A DNA stretch of 64,000 nucleotides from Microtetraspora fusca (lineage in GTDB: Bacteria; Actinomycetota; Actinomycetes; Streptosporangiales; Streptosporangiaceae), in the NCBI RefSeq assembly GCF_001570365.1, contig NZ_BBYK01000057.1, forward strand, positions 12,776 to 76,775, read 5' to 3'. This document shows positions 13,689-23,495 of this stretch, in pieces (the stretch's first letter is position 1; every line of letters starts with the position of its first letter). Both the position numbers and the translations under genes were made by a program. Below the pieces are notes generated by a model. It was not told the DNA's origin. It worked only from the letters and a program-made list of their open reading frames with translations, and did no database searches.

Positions 13689-15214
13689 TCAGGCGGGGAT
13701 CTTCTCCACGGTGTCGGGTTGGGCCGAACCGGCATCCGGCGTCGCCCGCCCGGCGCCCTCCGCCGTCCCGCGCTCCTCCGGGCCCGGCGTCTCGGACTCC
13801 ATCGCCGCCGATTCCAGCTCGGCGGCCCGCTCGCGCTTGGCCAGCGTGGTGAGCTCCTCCATCGCCTCGTCGATGTGGCCGATGAGGCTCCACACGTCCG
13901 GCACCCTCGCCGGGCAGGCCACGACGCCGAGGTCGAGCCGTCCGTCGTAGGAGATGCAGGTGATGCTGAGCGCGCCCGTCACATCGGTCACCACGGACAT
14001 CGGGTAGTACGACAGCACCCGCGCCCCGCACAGGTAGAGCGGGAACGGCGGGCCGGGCACATTGGACACGATCAGGTTGACACCGGTGCCGACCATGCCC
14101 GCCAGGCGGAACAGGGTCGGCGTCGCCAACGCGGAGAACGGCGCGGGGAACATGGCGCACACGTCGTTGAGCCAGGTCGCGGGCGACACCGCGAAGCGCC
14201 GCTTGGCCGCCAGCATGGCCGAGCGCACCGTCGACAGCCGTTCCTTCGGGCACTCGACGTTCGTGGCCAGCGGGGTGATCATGGCGGAGATCTGGTTGCC
14301 GATCGTCTCGCTGCCGCGCGCCGTACGGACGGCCACGGGGACCGCCGCGATGAGCGGCTGGCCGGGCAGCGCGTCACAGGAGATCAGCCAGCGGCGCAGC
14401 GCCGACGCGCACAGGGTCATGACGACGTCGTTCACGCTCATCCCGAAGGTGCGGGAGACCCGCCGGATCTCTTCCAGGGGGATCGAGCCGAAGGCGAAGC
14501 TCCGCTCGCCGGAGATGACCCCGTTGAACGGCGTACGCGGAGCGGCGAGCGGCGGCAGCTCGGGCCGGGGACGTTCGTCGCCGAGCAGCCGCCGTGTCGC
14601 GCGGGCGATCAGCCGGGCCCCCGGCAGGGCCGAGGCGAGGGGGATGGCGTCGAGGTCGGCCACCGCCCGCGTGAACGACCGCAGGGCCGCGAGCGGATGG
14701 ACGACCGAGCGGGCCAGCCCGCCCGCGAGCAGGCCGATCTGCTCCGGTGTCCGCTCCGCCGGGACCTCCGGAGGCGTCTCGACCAGGCGAGGCTCGGGGG
14801 AGAGGTCCAGCAGGGAAACGAGGATCTCGGCGCCGGACACTCCGTCGATGGCGCAGTGATGGACCTTCGTGTAGAGCGCCACCCGCCCGTCCGGCAGGCC
14901 CTGGATCAGGTGCATCTCCCACAGCGGCCGCCTCCGGTCCAGCCGGCGCGCGTGGATGCGGGAGACGTGTTCGGCGAGCTGGTCGTCGTCGCCGGGGGCC
15001 GGCAGCGTCGACTCGTACACGTGCTCCCGCAGGTCCAGATCGGCGTCCTCGACCCAGTACGGCCGGTCGAGCGCGAACGGCACGTCGGCGAGCCGCATCC
15101 GCAGGGGAGGGGCGAGGTGGCTCACGGCACTCGACACGCAGTTTCTGAGCGCGGAGTCGCACACCACGACGTCGCGTGGCGATCCTCGACCCGGCGTGCG
15201 CTGAGCTGGCGCAT
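13689..15214 (-). pseudogene. Wax ester synthase/diacylglycerol acyltransferase, N-terminus broken
   Basis: The long frame (13689-15167) encodes most of a WS/DGAT acyltransferase, which would make storage wax esters or triacylglycerol from acyl-CoA. The active-site HHxxxDG is intact (HHCAIDG, about 103-109 of that frame), as is the PLWE motif. The normal start MRQLS, with AGGAAGGA in front, is present at 15214 but in another frame that stops after 30 codons. The roughly 40 residues normally between MRQLS and the LRMRL segment are missing. So the gene has a deletion plus frameshift near its 5' end. Unless translation re-starts at GTG 15167, it is probably inactive. A Glu/Ala/Pro-rich C-terminal tail of about 45 residues is extra. 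Confidence 0.7.
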
Positions 15215-15570
15215 CGGCGGTCCTTCCTGCTCTCGTCCGTGCTCCGGTGGCGGACGATCATCGTTCGCTCCCGGAGTGTGACCATCATCTCCGTGCCGGG
15301 TTACCAGCGCGTTTCCTGCGCGTCTCCGGGGAGAATTGGGCCGCGCGTGACCCCGGCATGGGGCCCGGGACAGGCCACCGGAGCGAGACCTGTGCAGGTC
15401 GGACGCCCCTGGCCTCTCCTGATGCAGGTGAGGTGGCCTTGTGGTGACATTCCCGTGGGCCCGCTCGTCTAGTGCAGCGATCAGCCAACCTTTGCCGGGG
15501 TTGGGGGTGAGGATCTCACTCGGGCAGCACGGGCCGGCCTGCCCCGATCACCCAGGTCGGGTCGATACGG
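15215..15570. other. Intergenic, Mo-oxidase to WS/DGAT
   Basis: About 355 bp without a gene. A short hairpin GGGCAG/CTGCCC (15522-15527 / 15539-15544) lies 27 nt past the oxidoreductase stop and may end its transcript. The rest presumably holds the WS/DGAT promoter. Confidence 0.5.
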
Positions 15571-16806
15571 CTAGCCGGTCACCGTGACCGGATGCCGCAC
15601 GACCCCGTCGTAGAGATAGCCGAGCGTGTTGTGCGGGGTGTGCTCCGGCTGGGTGGCCCCGGTCTCGTCCGTGGCCCGGGCCATCAGGACGTACGGGCCC
15701 GGGTCGGGTGGGAACCAGGCGATGTGCCACGGCGTCCAGGCGGCCGCGGGGGCGCGGCCCCGGCTCACCGCGCGCTGCCACGACCGCCCGCCGTCGACGC
15801 TGACCTCGACCCGTACGATCCGTCCGGTGCCCGACCACGACCGGCCGCGCAGGATGTGCCGCCGTCCGGCCTGGAGCGTCGCGTTCCAGGGCAGCTCGAA
15901 CGCGCTCTTGACCACCTGCCTGGTCAGCGGCTCCTCCGACCGGCCGGGGCCGAACATCCGGTAGAGGTCGGTGCTCCAGGGCGAGGACAGCGGGGTGGTG
16001 GAGACCTCGATGTCGCCCACCCACTTGATCGAGGCGATCCCGGTCCAGCCGGGGACGACCAGCCGTGCGGGGAAGCCGTGGTCGGGCGGCAGCCGCTCGC
16101 CGTTCATCTCGTACGCGAGGAGCACGTCGTCCAGCGCCTTGGCGATCGGCAGCGGGCGGCGGACGTGGCCGAGGTTCACGCCGTTGTCGACGTACTCGGG
16201 GTCGAGGCCGGTGGGCAGGACGTCCACGGCGTCGTCGCGGAGCCCCGCCATCGCGAGGATCGTGGACAGCGGCACGCCGCGCCAGCGGGCCACACCGATC
16301 GCGCCGAGCCGCCACGGCGTGCCGGGGGCACGCTGCCCCTGCTGTGCGGCGAAGAAGGAGCGCCCGTTCCCCGCGCACTCGATCGCCACGTCCGCGGTCC
16401 GTGTCGGCAGGGCGAGCAACTCGTCGTACGTGAAGTCGCGGGGACGGCGCAGCCCTGATCCGTGCAGCCTGAGCCGCCAGGTGGCGACGTCGATCCGCGG
16501 GGTCGAGGTGTGGTTCCGGACGAAGAAGCGGTCGTTGGGCACGTGGTAGCCCCGGCCGCGCATCGCCTCCCAGCGCATCTCGGCACAGGAGCCGTGGACG
16601 TCGAACAGCTCGGGAGGCAGCGGCTTGACGATGGCCCGCGCCGCCTCGTCGTCCCCGGACGGCCCTTCGGGGGCGGCGGATGCTTCGCCGCCGGGGTGGG
16701 CGCCGTCGAGGAGGGAGGGGAGTGACGGAACCCGGTGAGCCTCCTCACGTGGGTGCGGAACGCGGGCCCCGGAGACGGACGCGCCGGTCAGGTCATCGAG
16801 ATCCAT
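15571..16806 (-). CDS. Sulfite-oxidase-family molybdopterin oxidoreductase
   Basis: The 411-aa protein has an oxidoreductase molybdopterin-binding domain (about 70-265) and a C-terminal Mo-co dimerisation domain (about 285-405). The predicted Mo ligand is the Cys of ECAGNGR. The substrate region HGFPARLVVPGWTGIASIKWVGDIEV matches sulfite oxidase. No Tat or Sec signal is visible, unlike most bacterial SorT/YedY enzymes, so it may be cytosolic. Start 16806 (MDLDDLTG) is chosen for its GAGGAGG upstream. Substrate (sulfite or another oxo-acceptor) is inference. Confidence 0.85.
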   Translation of the reverse strand: MDLDDLTGASVSGARVPHPREEAHRVPSLPSLLDGAHPGGEASAAPEGPSGDDEAARAIVKPLPPELFDVHGSCAEMRWEAMRGRGYHVPNDRFFVRNHTSTPRIDVATWRLRLHGSGLRRPRDFTYDELLALPTRTADVAIECAGNGRSFFAAQQGQRAPGTPWRLGAIGVARWRGVPLSTILAMAGLRDDAVDVLPTGLDPEYVDNGVNLGHVRRPLPIAKALDDVLLAYEMNGERLPPDHGFPARLVVPGWTGIASIKWVGDIEVSTTPLSSPWSTDLYRMFGPGRSEEPLTRQVVKSAFELPWNATLQAGRRHILRGRSWSGTGRIVRVEVSVDGGRSWQRAVSRGRAPAAAWTPWHIAWFPPDPGPYVLMARATDETGATQPEHTPHNTLGYLYDGVVRHPVTVTG

Positions 16807-16850
16807 GGTGGACCACCCCTCCTCGACTTTTCCCATTTACCTACTAGGAA

Positions 16851-16879
16851 ACCATGGAACTGCGCGTGCGGGATGTCAA
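16851..16879 (-). promoter_or_regulatory. Putative promoter of the Mo-oxidoreductase
   Basis: On the minus strand a perfect TTGACA (16879-16874) is followed after 17 bp by CATGGT (16856-16851), 45 bp upstream of the start codon. The -10 is weak. Confidence 0.35.
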
Positions 16880-17029
16880 CGGAGGCCGTGCCGTTGGTCC
16901 ACCAGGATTGTGCGCCCTCTCGGCTACGCGTTCGGTGACGGCCCGACGGTGAGTTCGGCGGCGTCGCGCCCGAGTCGCTCGATCTTCCTCCAAGAAAGGA
17001 GCGTTTGTGGGAAAACGTGATCCTGGAGC

Positions 17030-17372
17030 TCACGTGTTCGGCTGGCGCATGCCTTCGAGCAGGGTGGCGAGGTAACGGCGGGCGGTGTCGATCCGGCCGG
17101 TGGGGGGGCCGCCGTGGACGGTCACGGCGTGGGCGATGCCGCACATGAGCGGGACGAGGTCGGTGGCGGCGAGGTCGCAGCGGACGACCCTGGCATCGCG
17201 GTAGTGCCTCGGGGGTGGCGAAGTGCCGGTAGACCGTGGCGACCCCGAGGCCTGCCCGGCGTGCGACGTCGTTGAGCTGCAATGCGGTGCCCTGGTCGAC
17301 CAGGTCGCGGGCGGTGGCGACGATCCGCTCCCAGTTGCGGGCGGCGTCTTTGCGCAGCGGTGTGGTCGTCAT
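17030..17372 (-). pseudogene. TetR-family regulator with internal deletion
   Basis: The start MTTTPLRKDAARNWERIVATA and the helix-turn-helix (LNDVARRAGLGVATVYRHFATPEA) are normal. At about 17210 the frame breaks; a second frame then encodes a typical TetR C-terminus (VVRCDLAATDLVPLMCGIAHAV to LLEGMRQPNT, stop at 17030). Around 80 residues of the ligand domain are missing. A deletion with frameshift is the simplest explanation. It sits among other remnants (SDR, P450). Confidence 0.7.
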
Positions 17373-17563
17373 GTGGGAAGAATCCAGGTTGCTCGTCTTG
17401 GTTCACGGGCTCGTCGTCTGATCATATGCGGGCGTTCCCGGGGGACCTGGCTGTCGGGCGGTGGGCGGGAGGGCGAAGGCGGTCTGCTCAGCGAGAGAGC
17501 GACGAGAGCCAGCCGGCGCTGATCGTGTGACCGGCGGGCGGCTGGGGACGCACCTGCGGATGG

Positions 17564-17860
17564 TCATGCATCCGCTCTGGCCGCCGCAGGTGCGTGGGTT
17601 TCGCTGAGCAGGTGTACGGCCTCGGCGATGCGGCCGTCGGTCGCCGCACGGAACGGGGCGACGGGGTGTGCCTGAGGTCCGATGACGAGGCCGGTCCGGC
17701 CGGTCAGCGCGTGGTCGGTGGCGGCGGTGATCGAGGGCCTGGCCGCCGCGGACGCCGGACCGGAGGTGGAGCGTTCGAACTTGCGGCGTACCAGCGGCCA
17801 AAGCAGCCGCAGGGCAGGAGAGACGATCTTCGGGTCGGTCAGCGTGCCGTTGGTCATGTC
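17564..17860 (-). pseudogene. C-terminal fragment, probably short-chain dehydrogenase
   Basis: Residues from DMTNGTLTDPKIVSPALRLL to AEAVHLLSETHAPAA resemble the C-terminal third of short-chain dehydrogenases (ATD-ALTGRTGLVIGP, then RAATDxRIAEAVxxLSE). No Rossmann GxxxGxG or YxxxK part is upstream, so only the 3' end survives. Identification rests on pattern alone. Confidence 0.4.
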
Positions 17861-17969
17861 GGTAAGCCGGCACGAAGCGGCGGTCCGCCCACCGGCATGA
17901 GGCGGAGCTTCGGGAGAGCAGGGCCGTGACGGGCGGCCGTACGCGACCTCGCCCGTCACCGGCTCGCGG

Positions 17970-18520
17970 TCACGCGTCCCAGGCGACCGGGAGGCTCTTC
18001 ACCCCGTAGATGTCGGCGGTCTCCGGGCGCAGGACAACCTCTTCGGCCGGTACGGCCAGGCGCAGCGTGGGGAAGCGGCTGAGCAGCGCGGGGAAGGCGA
18101 CCCGCATCTCGACGCGGGCCAGCTGCTGGCCCAGGCACTGGTGGATGCCGTGGCCGAAGGCCAGGTGCCCGCCGTCCTGCCTCTGGATGTCGAGTACGTG
18201 GGGATCGGTGAAGCGCTCGGGGTCCCGGTTGGCGGTGTTGTACGACAGGATGACCGTCGTGCCGGCCTTGATGGTCTGGCCGCCCAGCTCGACGTCCTCC
18301 AGTGCCGTCCTCATGAACGTCTTGGCGACGGACAGATACCGCAGCAGCTCCTCCACGGCCCGGTCGGTGAGCGCGGGATCGGCGCGCAGCGCGGCCAGCT
18401 GCGCCGGGTTGCGCAGCAGCGCGAAGGTGCCCAGCGCCAGCGTGTTCGCGGTGGTGTCGAACCCGGCCGCCAGCAGAATCAGGCTGATCCCCCTCAGCTC
18501 CTCATCACTCCGGCACCCCC
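17970..18520 (-). pseudogene. Cytochrome P450, C-terminal half only
   Basis: A clear P450 C-terminal half: I-helix ([21 protein letters not shown]), K-helix ExxR (VEELLRYLS), meander, and haem loop [17 protein letters not shown] with the axial Cys. Homology begins at SDEELRGIS near 18520; upstream codons are unrelated. About 200 N-terminal residues are lost, so no active enzyme is expected. Confidence 0.8.
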
Positions 18521-18669
18521 GCACGCGGCCAGAGCGCCGGGCGGCATGATGGAAGAGGAGAGCGGAGGCGGTGCAGCCGTTCACCTGGATCACCGCCCGG
18601 CTGCGCCGACCCGCTGGACCGGCTGCAGAGCGGCGACGGCGAGGGCCGGGAGGCGGCCGGCTTCCCGAA

Positions 18670-19484
18670 TCATGCGAAGGCGGGCCGTCCGCCGCCGCAG
18701 GACCGGCACACCCCTCTCGTGCGGTAGTGGTAACCGGTGGCCGCGAGCCCCATCGCCAGCCCCCAGGCCAGGAACAAGGCGTAGATTACGTCGAACACCC
18801 ACAGCGAGACGCCCTCCATGGACGCCTGCGCGACGCCGAGCAGGGTCGCGATCCGGTAACCGACGCCGAGAATCCCGACCGGGACCAGCATCACGCAGCC
18901 GACGAAAGCGGCCGTGAGGGGCATCCAGCGCGGCATCCGGAGCGGAGGCCGCCAGGTGCGGGCGAAGCCCAGCCCGAGCGCCATCCCGATCAGCGCCAGC
19001 AGGGCTGTGTCGCCCATCCCCGGCGACCACAGATGCACCTCCCCGAACGCGTGGGGATCGTCGAGCCCGACGGTGCCGCCCAGGCCCCACTGGGCCTTCA
19101 GCGTGCCGTACCCCGCGGCGAGCACCACGGTCGCGTACCCGGCGGCGACGCTCAGCCTGTCCCACGTCCTCCGGCCCCGTCGGCGGTGGACGTGGGAACG
19201 GGCGCGCGCCCGCACCGCCGGCACGCGCACCGGGCGCGGCGGCGGCGCCGTACTGCGGAGACGAGCAGCGCCGTGCCGGCCACGAGCGCGGCAGCGCGGG
19301 CGGCGGTCATCGGCCAGTCGAGCGGCAGCTGGACCGCCTCTTCGGCCCCGGTGATCGCCGCGAGGGCCGCCATGAGCGCGCCGACGATGTCGAAGGCGAT
19401 CCCGGTCGCCCCGAAACCGACCAGCCCGACGCCCGCTATGGCCGCCGCGACGGTGGTCGCCGCATGTGGTCTCGTTGTCTTCAT
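18670..19484 (-). pseudogene. Integral membrane protein split by a frameshift
   Basis: The first part (19484 to about 19190, MKTTRPHAATTVAAAI) has two or three membrane helices and a Cys pair (CACRRC); the second (to 18670) begins near RTWDRLSVAAGYATVVLAAGYG in another frame, has four helices and ends with a second Cys pair (CRSCGGG). I know related actinobacterial proteins as a single chain of roughly 270 residues in which Cys-rich ends flank the membrane region. A one-base shift around 19165-19190 would join them. Either a pseudogene, a sequencing error, or two overlapping genes. Confidence 0.55.
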
Positions 19485-19609
19485 GGCCCCAGCCTGTCGG
19501 CGCGGGCCGGGCCGATCCTCCCCGTTCAGCGGGACCCCGCTCCCTCCGGAGAGGGATGAGCGTTCTCGTGGGGCAGCGGCTCTCGTGTGGCGAGTGCCGC
19601 CGCGGCGTT

Positions 19610-21295
19610 CTAGCGGCCGAGGAAGGCGAGCAGGCGGTCCAGCGGCCAGGTGTTGATCACATCGTCGGGGGTCAGCCAGGCCCGCTGGGCGACGCCGACC
19701 CCGAACCTCAGGTTGGCCAGATGCGGGATCGCGTGCGAGTCGCTGTCGATCGAGAACTTCACCCCGTGGTGGCAGGCGCGCCGGACCAGGTCGGACGGGA
19801 GGTCGGCCCGGTCAGGGAACGAGTCGATCTCCATGGCGGTCCCGGTGCGCGCCGCCGCCCGGAAGACCGCGTCCCAGTCGGCGTCCACCGGGGGCCGCTT
19901 GCCGATCTTGCGGGTGGTCGGGTGGCCGATGATGTGGACGTTCGGGTTATCGCAGGCGGCGATGAAGCGGCGGGTCATCTCGTCGCGGCTCTGCCCGAAG
20001 TGCGAGTGGACGGACGCGACGCAGATGTCGAACCCCTTCAGGACCTCGGCCGGCCAGTCCACCGAACCGTCGGGGCCGATGTTGAGCTCGGTGCCGTGCA
20101 GCAGCCGCATGCCGGGATATCTCTCCTGCAGCGCGGCGATCTGGGCCCGCTGCTGGAGCGCTTTCTCGAGGGTCATCCGCTGCATGAACAACTCGGGCGC
20201 GTGGTCGGTGACGGCGTAGTAGGCGTAACCCCGGCCGGCCGCCGCGGCCACCATGTCGTCGAGCGAGGCGATGCCGTCGGTCAGGTTCGTGTGCGTGTGC
20301 AGGTCGCCCTTGATGTCACCCGGCTCGACCAGGCGGGGGATCCGGCCGTCGAGCGCCGCCTTGACCTCGCCGCCGTCCTCGCGCAGCGTCGGCGGCACCC
20401 ACTCCATGCGGAGCGCCCGGTAGATGTCCTCCTCAGTCTCCGACGCGATGACGTTGTCCTCCCCGTCGAACAGGCCGTACTCGGAGAGCTTCCACCCCTT
20501 CTTGACGGCGATCTCGCGGATGCGGACGTTGTGCTCCTTCGAGCCCGTGAAGTAGACGAGTGCGGCGCCCCATGACGCCGCCGGGACCAGGCGAAGGTCC
20601 ACCTGGATGCCGCGGTCGGTCCGGACCGAGGTCTTGCGATCGCCGCGCGCGATCACCTCGGTGACGTACGGCTGCGCCACGAAGGTGGCCATCAGCTCGA
20701 CCGGGCCGACGGCGAGGATGTCCACGTCGCCGATCGTCTCGCGCATTCGCCGAAGCGAACCGGCGTATGTGATGCGCTCGGCGGGCAGCGAGGCGATGAC
20801 CCGCTCGGCCAGGTCCATGGCGATGCCGATGTGGACCCGCCGGGCCGACTGCGCCAGCTGCTCGACCCCCTTGAGCAGGTTTTCCGCGGTCTTCGGGCCG
20901 AAGCCGCGTAGCCCGGCCAACCGACCGCCCCTGATCGCTTCGGCGAGGGCGGCGGGGGAGTCGACGCCGAGTTCCCGGAACAGGAACAGCGCTTTCTTCG
21001 GCCCGAGCGAGGGGACCCTCGTGAGCGCGCGCACCCCGTCGGGCACGATGGCGCGCAGCTCGTCGAGCTGGCGGAAGCTGCCCCGCCGGAGGAACTCCTC
21101 GACCTTCTTGGCGATCGCCTCACCGACCCCCGGGATCTTGCGCGGATCCGTCTCGCGGAGGTCCTCCGGGTGGCCGGCGATCGACTTCGCCGCCTTCTGG
21201 TAGCTGCGGACGCGGAACGCGTCCCCGCCGTTCAGCGCGAAGAGCTCCGCGTACTCCTCGATCGCGGCAGCGGCGTCATCGTTCGACCGACCCAT
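19610..21295 (-). CDS. polX: Family X DNA polymerase / PHP phosphoesterase
   Basis: A 561-aa bacterial PolX. N-terminal helix-hairpin-helix segments (KIPGVGEAIAKKVEEFL, VPSLGPKKALFLF, LRGFGPKTAENLL) bind DNA. The polymerase part (TYAGSLRRMRETIGDVDILAV, GIQVDLRLV) supplies the Asp triad. The C-terminal PHP domain starts at GDLHTHTNLTDG and has further metal His/Asp motifs (VHSHFG, IGHPTTR, DSDSH). Bacterial PolX acts in gap filling and has 3'-5' exonuclease activity in base-excision repair. ATG 21295 is chosen; a TTG 30 bp upstream is possible. Confidence 0.93.
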   Translation of the reverse strand: MGRSNDDAAAAIEEYAELFALNGGDAFRVRSYQKAAKSIAGHPEDLRETDPRKIPGVGEAIAKKVEEFLRRGSFRQLDELRAIVPDGVRALTRVPSLGPKKALFLFRELGVDSPAALAEAIRGGRLAGLRGFGPKTAENLLKGVEQLAQSARRVHIGIAMDLAERVIASLPAERITYAGSLRRMRETIGDVDILAVGPVELMATFVAQPYVTEVIARGDRKTSVRTDRGIQVDLRLVPAASWGAALVYFTGSKEHNVRIREIAVKKGWKLSEYGLFDGEDNVIASETEEDIYRALRMEWVPPTLREDGGEVKAALDGRIPRLVEPGDIKGDLHTHTNLTDGIASLDDMVAAAAGRGYAYYAVTDHAPELFMQRMTLEKALQQRAQIAALQERYPGMRLLHGTELNIGPDGSVDWPAEVLKGFDICVASVHSHFGQSRDEMTRRFIAACDNPNVHIIGHPTTRKIGKRPPVDADWDAVFRAAARTGTAMEIDSFPDRADLPSDLVRRACHHGVKFSIDSDSHAIPHLANLRFGVGVAQRAWLTPDDVINTWPLDRLLAFLGR

Positions 21296-21553
21296 GCCCT
21301 GCAGCGTACGGCGTGCCCCCGACAATCTTCGACGTCGCCTCGAACGGCCACGGCGGGCGACGCGAGGAGGCCCGCGGTGTGACTTTGCTCCGTGGTTACC
21401 GGCCGTCTGCTTCGGTTACCCGCCGTCTGCTTCATGGGCAGGCGACCGCACCGCGAGAACCGGGCGAACGCCGCCGAGGCCTGGTGCCACCGGGCGCTCG
21501 CCCTGCTCGTCCCGATCGACGACCGGGTCGGACAGGACCCGGCCTCGCCGACG

Positions 21554-22528
21554 TCAGAAAATGACCGGACGCGAGAGGTACGGCTCGGCGAGGAAGGCGA
21601 GCTCCTTCTCGCTCAGGGCCAGATCCACCGCGGCGAGGGCGTCGTCCACGTGCCGCTCCTTTGTGGCGCCCACGATCGGGGCGGTCACGCCCGGCTGGTG
21701 GAGCAGCCACGCCAGCGCCACCTGAGCCGGGGGCACCTCGCGCTCGCGCGCCGTCTCGACCACCCGCTCGATGATCGCCGCGTCTCCCGCGCCCCCATAG
21801 AGCTGCTCCTGGCGCGCTCCGTCGCCTACCTGGCGCACGGTGTCGGCCGGCGTACCCGCGCGGGCCAGCAGGCCGCGGGCGAGCGGGCTCCACGGGATCA
21901 GGCCGACGCCCTGGTCTCGGCACAGCGGGATCATCTCCCGCTCCTCCTCTCGGTAGAGGAGGTTGTAATGCGGCTGCATGGCGACGAATTTGGTCCAGCC
22001 GTTGCGTTCGGCGATGTGCTGGGCCTTGGCGAACTGCCAGGCGTACATGGAGGAGGCGCCGATGTAGCGGGCCTTTCCGGCGCGGACGACGTCGTTGAGT
22101 GCCTCCATGGTCTCTTCGATGGGGGTCTCGTCGTCCCAGCGGTGGATCTGGTAGAGGTCGATGTAGTCGGTGCCGAGGCGGCGCAGTGAGGCGTCGACGG
22201 CGGCGTGGATGTGCTTGCGCGACAGGCCCCAGTCGTTCTGGGCGGTGCCCATGGGGAAGAAGACCTTGGTCGCGACGACGTAGTCCTCGCGCCGGGGGAA
22301 GATCTGGCGGAGCAGGTTGCCGGTGATCTCCTCGCTGACGCCCTGGGAGTAGACGTCGGCGGTGTCGAAGAAGGTGACACCGCCGTCGGCTGCCTTGCGG
22401 ACGATGGGTTCGGCCTGGTCCTGGGGGAGTACCCAGCCGCCCCATTTATCGGGGTCGCCGTAGCTCATCATGCCCAGACAGATCCTGCTGACCTTGAGGC
22501 CCGTGTTGCCCAGCCGTACGTAATCCAT
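21554..22528 (-). CDS. Aldo/keto reductase
   Basis: A 324-aa NADPH-dependent oxidoreductase with the TIM-barrel AKR signature: Asp/Tyr in FFDTADVYSQG, Lys in VVATKVFF, His in YQIHRWDDE. The C-terminal NADP region reads PVIVGATKERHV-like (TAPIVGATKERHVDDAL). Closest general type is the AKR family active on aldehydes or sugars (YajO/TIM-like); the natural substrate is unknown. Start ATG 22528 has AGGGTGAG upstream. Confidence 0.9.
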   Translation of the reverse strand: MDYVRLGNTGLKVSRICLGMMSYGDPDKWGGWVLPQDQAEPIVRKAADGGVTFFDTADVYSQGVSEEITGNLLRQIFPRREDYVVATKVFFPMGTAQNDWGLSRKHIHAAVDASLRRLGTDYIDLYQIHRWDDETPIEETMEALNDVVRAGKARYIGASSMYAWQFAKAQHIAERNGWTKFVAMQPHYNLLYREEEREMIPLCRDQGVGLIPWSPLARGLLARAGTPADTVRQVGDGARQEQLYGGAGDAAIIERVVETAREREVPPAQVALAWLLHQPGVTAPIVGATKERHVDDALAAVDLALSEKELAFLAEPYLSRPVIF

Positions 22529-22958
22529 GCGGCTCACCCTAGGTTCCGTCCGGTCGCGGCGAGCGCAGGGGCTCTGCTTTCCGGTGCTGTTCGATGCTTC
22601 CAATGCGGCTTTCCCGAATAGGCCCGGAGAGCTGGGCCGTTGGGCAGGGAAGACCTTGCGATTGTGGTGTAAGGGCTGTCCCGTCGCGGACGAGAGTGGT
22701 GCGGCCGGCGGAATGCCATAGGCACCGGAAGGGCGAGCGAAGCGAGTTCGGCCGGCGGCACCAGGGACTCGGACCTGAACCTACGGATTGAGAGCTCGGG
22801 TGATCATGGTTCAGGACAGTTCAATGCAGGTCAGCGAGCATGCGTGGTCCATCCTGAACGGCTCCGGACGGCCCTGTAGTGCAACCAACGGCGTTCCGCT
22901 GGGCCGGGGCTGAGGAACGAAGTCCCGGACCGTCGATCGCCCCGGCCCTGAGCAGAGA
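22529..22958. other. Non-coding stretch
   Basis: About 430 bp with no supported gene. A GTTCAGGA/TCCTGAAC inverted repeat (22809-22816 / 22852-22859) is present with a 35-nt spacer; significance unknown. Confidence 0.5.
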
Positions 22959-23495
22959 TCAGCCAGTATCAGGCGATCGTGAGGGCGGTATCGGTCTTGA
23001 TTCGGCCCGAACGCGTTCTATGGCAAAGCTGGTTACCAGGGCCACGGCTAGGCCGATTGATGAGACCTCAAGCGCTGTCCAGAAATCAGCTCCAGTGAAC
23101 TCTTGGTGGCCTATGAAGGCCACCAAGAGGAGGAGGGCTGTCTGAGTAATGACTCCGATCCATCGGCCGTCTGCGACCCCCGCGTAGCCCAATACCGCGA
23201 TGAAGGCTACCAGCGCTCCGATGACCGCTGTAACCATGAATGCGTACATAGACGCGGGGGTTCCGATGAGCCAAGCGAGTACGAAGAGCCACGTGACGAA
23301 GGATGAAATCACGCGGGATACGGATGGCTCATGGCCTTTCAGCTGAACCCATGTGGCAAGACCTGCGAGGAGAGTGAAGGCGCAGAAGACGACGACTATC
23401 CGCAGATCGTTACGGCCTGTGTTCCACAGCACTACCAGAAGACCGACCACGACGAGAGCGGTCAGGCTGATGGTGATGATGACTCGTAGGCGCAC
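22959..23495 (-). CDS. Multi-spanning membrane protein, unknown function
   Basis: The 178-aa protein has five or six hydrophobic helices (starting LTALVVVGLLVVLW, then VVVFCAFTLLAGLATWVQL, FVTWLFVLAWLIGTPASMYAF and others) and a polar C-terminus (ERVRAESRPIPPS). GTG start with GGGGGTG upstream. No family recognised. Base composition is lower in GC than flanking regions, which fits the acquired-looking island. Confidence 0.65.
   Translation of the reverse strand: MRLRVIITISLTALVVVGLLVVLWNTGRNDLRIVVVFCAFTLLAGLATWVQLKGHEPSVSRVISSFVTWLFVLAWLIGTPASMYAFMVTAVIGALVAFIAVLGYAGVADGRWIGVITQTALLLLVAFIGHQEFTGADFWTALEVSSIGLAVALVTSFAIERVRAESRPIPPSRSPDTG

Noticed and set aside
17007-17075. A plus-strand GTG with AAAGGAG in front
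   Set aside because: The frame stops after 22 codons and overlaps the TetR remnant; no peptide family.
22809-22859. GTTCAGGA/TCCTGAAC inverted repeat
   Set aside because: The spacer is long (35 nt) and no gene context or mobile-element ends support a function.
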